A stretch of 64,000 nt of DNA from Linanthus parryae (taxonomy: Eukaryota; Streptophyta; Magnoliopsida; Ericales; Polemoniaceae). Below the pieces are notes generated by a model that ran no database searches, had not been told where the DNA came from, and saw nothing but the letters and a program-made list of their open reading frames with translations. Made by a program: the position numbers and the translations under genes. Shown piece by piece: positions 57,661 through 64,000 of this stretch. The number at the start of each line of letters is the position of its first letter. Within the stretch, counting starts at the first letter, position 1. The stretch lies in contig JALGPY010000002.1 of assembly GCA_023055425.1 (NCBI GenBank), positions 48,445,321 through 48,509,320 on the forward strand, in the 5' to 3' direction.

Positions 57661-58336
57661 CCTTTACTTCATCTTATTGTTATACTACTAGTAAGAAGAA
57701 ATACGATAAAATAAATTCAGATACATTATTCATATTCTACAATAGTCAATCTTTCTTTTTTAACACGCGACTTTTCTGCATGGGCTGATCCCAATGTTCG
57801 ATTTTTATAATGTCTAGTTTTTAGCAAAACATCGGGTTTTCTTAATAATGAATTAATGATACACACAATTAGATACTATGACTATTGTCCCCTTAGTACG
57901 GAAAAAATATGGACATGGAGGAGCATGAAGTAAATGACTTACCTTAAATGCCTTCAGAGAATAGACATATCCTCCTTTCATAGAGATGGTGGTGCCAGAA
58001 AGGGAATTAGGGTCCATACCCGAGACAAAAAGAAATCATGCTGCTCGCTTTTATGGGAGATCTTCAATAGTATGATTATAGAGCAAAATACCTGTATCAA
58101 CATCATTGTGGATCTGAAATTGGAAAAAGAAAAAGAGGAAAGAACATAGTTAGTTCTCTATCAATTACATTAAATGGATATAATTGTAGAAATTTTCATG
58201 GAATAGTTATGGACATCCTTGTACACATAATTCCCGTGTAGTAAACTGAAATAAAAAACATAAGCCTACGTGTCTCTGCCTGGAAGCATGTATGTTACTA
58301 GGAAAAGGGAAGTGAAGAGAATCTTAGAAAAGTAAC
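57661..58336. other. Unannotated spacer
   Basis: No recognised feature. A plus-strand frame at 57934-58149 has no known domain. Confidence 0.3.
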
Positions 58337-58540
58337 ACTCCCTCCGTCCAAAATATGATTCCAGTTCGCTTTTGCACGTAACGAGATTCTTTTTTTACTT
58401 GCTAGATTTACTATATTGTCCTTTGTCTTATTTGGTACTTCTATTGGGAAGTGAGTATGTAACTTTTATAGAAAGAGGTCACATAAATTGGGACGCCCAT
58501 CTTAGGAAATGTGGACTAATAAAATGAGACGGAGGGAGTA
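58337..58540. mobile_element. Stowaway-type MITE (Tc1/mariner)
   Basis: ACTCCCTCCGTCC at 58337 and GACGGAGGGAGTA ending at 58540 are the terminal inverted repeats typical of Stowaway MITEs. Length is about 204 bp, with no coding capacity. The right end includes the TA target dinucleotide; the left flank has drifted. Confidence 0.85.
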
Positions 58541-59218
58541 AAAAACTACTAAACAAGGAAATAACTTCAACCTACCACAAGTATATCTTCGGCAATTTCC
58601 ATCCTTGACAAAGGATAAAACTCAATCTTAGAGTTGAAAAAATAACCCATACATTTGGTGCTACTGGGTCTCGTTTATATTAGCTCTAGGAATTTAGATT
58701 ATCACGTTTTTATGAGTAAGAATATGATCTCTTTGATTACTTGTGTCTTGTACAAACATACGTGCAAGCCACTGGTCATCTTTAAATCATATGACAAACA
58801 CAAGATCGTGAATCTTCGAGCCACTGGTATGAAGACTGTAAATTAGGAGGATGCTGGGAATACCCGAGTATGGAAAACCCTCCCCAAATTGGTGGATGCC
58901 CTGGAAGGGGAGTGACTTTTGAAGATCGTTTAGATGAACTCTTCTTTGCAACGCCTAAAGTCTAAATGAACTAACGAAATCACTATTATTAGGTTTTCTA
59001 ATAGTCAAGAGACCAAGTGGTTTGGTACCGTTTTACCTTGGGGCACTACTGAATACAAGGTGCGTTTCTTAGCTTTTTTAATTAATTTATTTGGCAAAAC
59101 AGGAAGTGAACTTAACACTTAACTTTGTAATTTGTACTCCTTCAAATTTTTATTTTTCTTCTCCGATCTCCTTCATATTCTTTTAGATGACTTTTTAAAT
59201 TACTACTTCAAGTTCTAA

Positions 59219-59520
59219 GAGCATCTTCAATGAGAATGCTACTGCATATGCTATATTTAACATTTGAATAATTAAAGATGCATTTTTTTTACATCAACTC
59301 CAATGTAGAAATGCTGTAATTGGCATTAATGTATTATGACCAATAGTGTTTAATATATACTCTAGAATAGTTTATCAAAGTACAATTAAATTGCATAAAT
59401 GTATAATACATTTTTTGTATTAGTGGTGCCATCTTTGGCACAATGCTATAATTGTTGCTAAATGACTTTCGCATAATGCCACTTATAGCACTCGTATGGC
59501 ACCCCATTGAAGGCGGCCAA
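59219..59520. mobile_element. MITE-like element with GCATCTTCAATG ends
   Basis: AGAGCATCTTCAATGAGAATG at about 59219 is mirrored by CCCCATTGAAGGCGGCC near 59502-59518. The interior is AT-rich. This type of end is common among small plant MITEs. Superfamily and target duplication uncertain. Confidence 0.45.
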
Positions 59521-60285
59521 ACGTTAAAGTTTATCACTGACACCAAAATCTCATCATCTCAATACCCACTCTTCAACCAGAACCTCATCTCAAACAAAAT
59601 TCAAAGATTGAATCCAACATATGAACATCCCATCGTACAGTGATAAAGGAATCTGACCAAGGAATGGGGGAACAATATCACCATCTTTCTAATTAGAGTC
59701 ATCCGGTAACAGCACACAAAACTGCAGAAGGGTCTGATGTATGAACCTGTAACACTAACCTAACTCATGAAATATCTAAGCAATTAGCATAGTATAAGTC
59801 AACCCTGAGGGAAAATCAGCCAAGTTAGTCTACTTGGTTGTAAGTCAACCCTGTTGGGAAACCAGATCCGTTGAAGTCTATGCTAGGCCAAGAACACATG
59901 CTGTTTAGACAATTAGTCAATAATTTTCAGACGACAAGAAATTGATTCCAAACTTTTGGTACAATGAAACAAAAACGATTTCCCCACGCAAATTAAGAAA
60001 AAGCATTTTAAGATGATGAGATCAAGAAAGAAAATGTGATCTAAGATCATCAGAGCACCAAGATGGTTACAGATGCAGACTGAGATAGAGCATATTCAAG
60101 ATACTGTCTATTTACACTGGTTGCTCTGGATAACATAGAAATTAAATAAATAGCAAAACCACAAAATGTGAAGAGATAGGGTAGTCCTCAAGTTAAGTAT
60201 CTGTGAGTAACCAAAAAAGTCATCGGCCAGCAACGCGAATTCTACCTGATGGAACATAAAATCAGTTCTCATCAGTTTAGAGTTG

Positions 60286-60393
60286 TTACTTAAACAGGAC
60301 GATAGCCGTTTCTGTGTTTGGTTGAATCACTTTGAGGTCCCCGGTAGTCTCCTCCTGCCCACCTTCGGCGGTGCCATGCTTCCATCTGGGGTT
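60286..60393 (-). CDS. Candidate terminal exon, unidentified
   Basis: On the minus strand, after CATGTTGTAG, one frame runs NPRWKHGTAEGGQEETTGDL to VLFK and a TAA at 60288-60286. A second frame (MEAWHRRRWAGGDYRGPQ) also stays open to a TAA at 60292-60290. The acceptor and paired openness suggest an old last exon, but I recognise neither product. Confidence 0.25.
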   Translation of the reverse strand, partial: NPRWKHGTAEGGQEETTGDLKVIQPNTETAIVLFK

Positions 60394-60526
60394 CTACAAC
60401 ATGCAAGGTTTTAATAAGAGCAGGAAGCATTATTATCATCAAGACATTTGCAAAGTTTTGGCAGACTCTTATTAGTCGTTGCAGCACTAAAACAACCTGC
60501 ACGATTCGTTATATGCATTACCATAC

Positions 60527-60590
60527 CAACGCAGGTGGTAACTGCTATCATCATAATCATAGCGTTGAAAGAGACCAACAGCTGAACCAA
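60527..60590 (-). CDS. Candidate internal exon, unidentified
   Basis: On the minus strand the block lies between TTTGCAG and GTATGG. One frame reads GSAVGLFQRYDYDDSSYHL. It is close upstream of the candidate terminal exon at 60393-60286 and may belong to the same decayed gene. Confidence 0.22.
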
Positions 60591-60749
60591 CTGCAAATTG
60601 CAGGATTGCAAAATGCAAGAAACAAAATAAAAAAAAATCACATTAAGGACTATAATATTCTTTTGTTTTTCATGAATAAACAACATTAGAAAGTCTTTAA
60701 AGTGAGGTGTGCCCTGAAAATGTTGAGAGCAGCATATATAACAAAACAC

Positions 60750-61955
60750 AAAACATGAGTGGTGTTTGTTTGGGAAGGCTTCTTCCTAAATAAGCCATTT
60801 AGCTACTGGAGTTCTCAAACTTTGAGGCAGAGAGAAACAAGAGACTTTCTCCCTCAACCTGCAGCCCTTGTACAATCTAATACCAAGTGTAACAGCATAA
60901 TTTTGCTTTCACAAGCTTGCCTACAGAGGGCTAAGTGCTAACACCAATTATATGATACCCAAAATTTACCAGCCTATATATCTCGCTCTCATCCTTTAAA
61001 TATGAGTGTGTACGACGACCTAGCTATACAGTTAATTCTCTAATCACTTCAATATTCTTAGCAAATAATCCGATAATTCATTCTTTGAGCTTTTACCATA
61101 TCATTTTGATCTACATCGTGAGTTCTCTGGCCTCTAGTACCTTCAACACTGCCACAAATTTCTCAACTCCTTGCTCTCTTTACCTTATGTACTTCTGATA
61201 ATCACTAGAGTAAGATTTAGCTCATTCACCATTCACCTCCACATAATATACCTTTTCACAGACTACGCTGCAATTGGTTTTTTTTACAAACCAGTCTTAC
61301 ACTCTACAACCTAATTCTTGATTATAAATATACAGTAACTATTGGCAGTTTGGCAGGTGCCAACCGATGACTATAGAAAGGAAATTCATTCTCCAGGGAT
61401 CCTATACAGCGTTTTTATGACCCTATAAATCAGAATAGTGATTAATTGAATGACATAATGCAAGGTTCAGTAATCATAAAGCGATATCTTTCACTTAACT
61501 GAAATTTGCAAACAAAACTACAACAATTAAGTATCTGGTAACAAAGAGATCATTGCATGTCTTCTGTTCTCCTCCGAGTAGTAGATTGGTAATCATTGCT
61601 AGATTTGGTTTAACCAGGATGCATTGCTAAAGTATATTGAACAACATGTGGGATTGAATAACAAACCCCAAAGGGTCAAGCAATAAGAATTACTATTCCA
61701 CTTACAAAATGACTTTCTTTACTGAATATTAGACTTCAAATGTTTTAAACCGCGTAAAGTAGATCAACCAAAACACAGGATCAGTGATTTTACCTAGTTT
61801 TTGCCCTCGACTACAAATGTCATTTCTCCACATAAAGAGCATTCATATATACCTTCTAACATTTTAACACATTAATATAACTAAATAAGCAAAAAAGAAC
61901 AGTTTCCTTCTGATGTAGAAGCAGAAAGATGAAACGCTCTTTGGGAAAGAGGAAA
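60750..61955. other. Unannotated spacer
   Basis: About 1.2 kb of AT-rich sequence with no recognised gene, RNA or repeat. Confidence 0.3.
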
Positions 61956-63101
61956 GGGTAAATGACAGAAACCACCCCTGATATATAGTGTAATACCATG
62001 ATAGTACCCTGAACTATGGCAAATACCTCAAACCATCCCTGTACTTAACAGAAGCTAACATAGGCAGTGAAAAGTCTGATTTGTCCCCATTATTTACTTT
62101 TTGTCACCAATTAATTAAAAAAGTTGAAAAAATGAATAAGAAAATAGGAAGAAAAAAACTGCAAACCCAACAGGTGTGGAGAGAAGTTTTCAAAAAGGAA
62201 ATCATGAAGGAAAAAAAAAAGTAAAAATAAAATGAAGATGAAAATTAAATCTGGATAAGAACGAAGGCCAGAGGATAATCCTCAATCACATACTATGTTA
62301 CCCAACCAACAAATCAACCATCTCCTGCACGAAATCACATTGACTTGAGTTTTGGGGTTCGGTTTGTTGAATTGCAACTTTGAGATTACCGATGTTGGGG
62401 TTCGCTAATGTATCAATTTTAGGTCGAGGCTCTGCTGTGGCTGCGGTGAGGGGTCTCGATTCAGATTTTTGGTGCGTTGAAACGGTGGTTTTGGGCATGT
62501 AGCATCGGAATGGGGGTTTGAATTGGTTCTCGATTCAGAATACCTAGGGTCGATTTGGTTTATGACAAACACATATCGGATTGATTTGGTCTGAATTGAT
62601 ACCTCCAGCTCTCACGCGTCTTCGTTCTCATATTGTGTGTTTCTTCTTTCCATTCACTCTTTTTCCGGATTTCGGGCCTTTGCTGGAGGAGTGTCTTGAG
62701 TGAATGGGAGAGGCCGCCCCTTTCCAATCTAAGTGTGAGGTTAAGGCCTAATTTTTTGACTGAAGCTAAGTTGCCCCGAGTGGGTTGTTTTTCTGTTTTC
62801 TAAGTTGACTGTCGGATGTTTCGATTTTGAAGGCTGCCGTTGGTTTCGGAATTTTGTTGCAAAGAGGAAGAAGAAGAGGAATAATAGTTAGGTCAAGTAA
62901 CTAAAATTTGAGGGTAAAACCTGCCAGTCACCATCTTGGGGTATTATTGTCTCAAAAAGTATGTTAACTGTGGATATGGATGGAAGGGCGGTTCTTGTCA
63001 TATGTTTGGACTGACAGGAGGGTGGTCTTAGGTACCTCCCATAGTTCAGGGTACCATTCTGGTATTGCCCCATATGTCAGGGTGGTTTCTGTCATTTACC
63101 C
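61956..63101. mobile_element. Mutator-like non-autonomous TIR element, copy B
   Basis: The ends GGGTAAATGACAGAAACCAC (61956) and GGTGGTTTCTGTCATTTACCC (to 63101) form inverted repeats of about 70 bp or more. The flanking 9-mers are AAGAGGAAA (61947-61955) and AAGAGAAAA (63102-63110), one mismatch, fitting the 9-bp duplication of Mutator-like elements. It is related to copy A at 47772-49133. The interior holds a minus-strand frame at 62498-62298 (MPKTTVSTHQKSESRPL onward) with no known domain, and no transposase. Confidence 0.8.
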
Positions 63102-63194
63102 AAGAGAAAATCATAATCTCCACGGTTGAACTGTTCAGAAGTAAATTAGTTATGTGCATAGCTTTCATATGAAGACACTTTTTTAGTTAAACTA

Positions 63195-63475
63195 TTGATG
63201 CACGCAAGGAAGGAAAATAATAATACAACAAGGAAAGGATAGGATGATTTCAAATTTGATTTGGTTTCCAATTATATTATGGTTATTTGAAATTTAATTA
63301 TTTAGAAATTAGAATTTAATTAAATTTCCATTTGAAGATTTTTAGTTTCCCTAAGTCTTCTCCTATTGTAAGACACTCTTGATTCATGAATAAAATGTGT
63401 ATTTTATTTGTTGCGAATTGATTGGACTCGTGAGTAAATCATAGTTTTGTTCTGAATCAAATTGGTATAGGAGCC
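63195..63475 (+). mobile_element. Possible LTR end followed by a primer binding site
   Basis: TGGTATAGGAGCC at 63463-63475 resembles the TGGTATCAGAGCC primer site used by plant retrotransposons. Before it lies an LTR-like stretch with TTCATGAATAAAATGTG (a polyadenylation-type AATAAA) and a T-rich U3-like part. No second LTR or gag domain is identifiable in the remaining 500 bp, so the call is tentative. A C-run lies at 63809-63818. Confidence 0.35.
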
Positions 63476-64000
63476 AGCAACTGCCATCTGCTTCGCTGCC
63501 CTTGTCGACCACTGCTGTTGCTGCCGCCTCTGCCCCAACACCGCTGCCTCCTCAACCGAGTTGCTCAATTGACGATTGAAGCGCTGTTGAGAAAACCCAG
63601 ACCAGATTGAAGAACAAACCAGAACGAGAGGAGTGGGTGCTGCCACCCGGGACGAAACTGACGCTGTTACCAAAGCTACTACACGAGTGTGATTGATTTA
63701 TCTTAACCCGAAGTCAATCCAATAGCCTAATCAACCCAGATTTATCTTAACCCAGCCCCATTACCCCTTAAATGTGAAACTGAATAACTCCTCAACCAAT
63801 TTATAACCCCCCCCCCCATTTAATACCCAGAACCAAAACCTCCTTTAATTCCACATCAAGTCTATCACCCTGCACATAGACTTCATGCCTGATATATCAT
63901 AAAATGAGAACTATGTCCGACCTTCGACCTGCTTGGCTATGACTACCTCCAGGTTGAAAGAGAAAGCACTGCCTGATCAACTAGTGTATGCTGAGAAAAA

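Overview
The window is repeat-rich nuclear DNA of a flowering plant, most likely a eudicot. The evidence is plant-type Ty1/copia, Ty3/gypsy, LINE, hAT, Mutator-like and Stowaway-like elements, a CC-NBS-LRR resistance-gene remnant, candidate exons with GT/AG borders, and one nuclear-type tRNA. I cannot name the species. There is no clearly intact host protein gene; almost everything recognisable is a mobile element or a decayed gene.

Layout. 1-207: an open frame I cannot identify. 216-5272: the 3' part of a Ty3/gypsy element on the minus strand (integrase C-terminus, long 3' region, 2.1-kb LTR). 5881-17402: a three-level nest. The outer degenerate copia (minus strand, TSD TTAAA) has a hAT-type element (11002-17363, 8-bp TSD AATCCCAT) in one of its LTRs, and that hAT element carries a younger copia (11261-16528, plus strand, TSD GAATC) with LTRs about 99% identical. 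17801-21198: thirteen tandem copies of a 261/262-bp unit, differing by eye only in homopolymer length. 21769-23745: a retroelement scrap and a truncated, frameshifted NLR pseudogene. 25917-34622: a LINE on the minus strand with a 19-bp TSD. Its ORF1 is split near the start codon by a 3.2-kb solo LTR (31310-34518, TSD CGTTG), and an internal segment of about 460 bp (27187-27650) is inverted. 35574-37565: a solo LTR (TSD ATGGA) of the same gypsy family as the element at the left edge, in the opposite orientation.

38,000-64,000 is older, less dense DNA. It holds an inverted duplication of a poly(A)-binding-protein gene fragment forming a near-perfect hairpin (38699-39256), candidate exons of a DRM-like UBA-domain gene (minus strand, about 40.0-41.8 kb), several LINE RNase H and zf-RVT fossils, two related Mutator-like non-autonomous elements (47772-49133 and 61956-63101), a tRNA (52366-52439), several MITEs, and an old segmental duplication (about 45.5-47.7 kb against 54.2-57.7 kb). 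A possible LTR end plus primer binding site lies near the right edge.

The parts do not form a pathway. What can be read is an insertion history, established by target-site duplications and reading frames that rejoin across insertions. All calls come from reading the sequence; no database search was possible.
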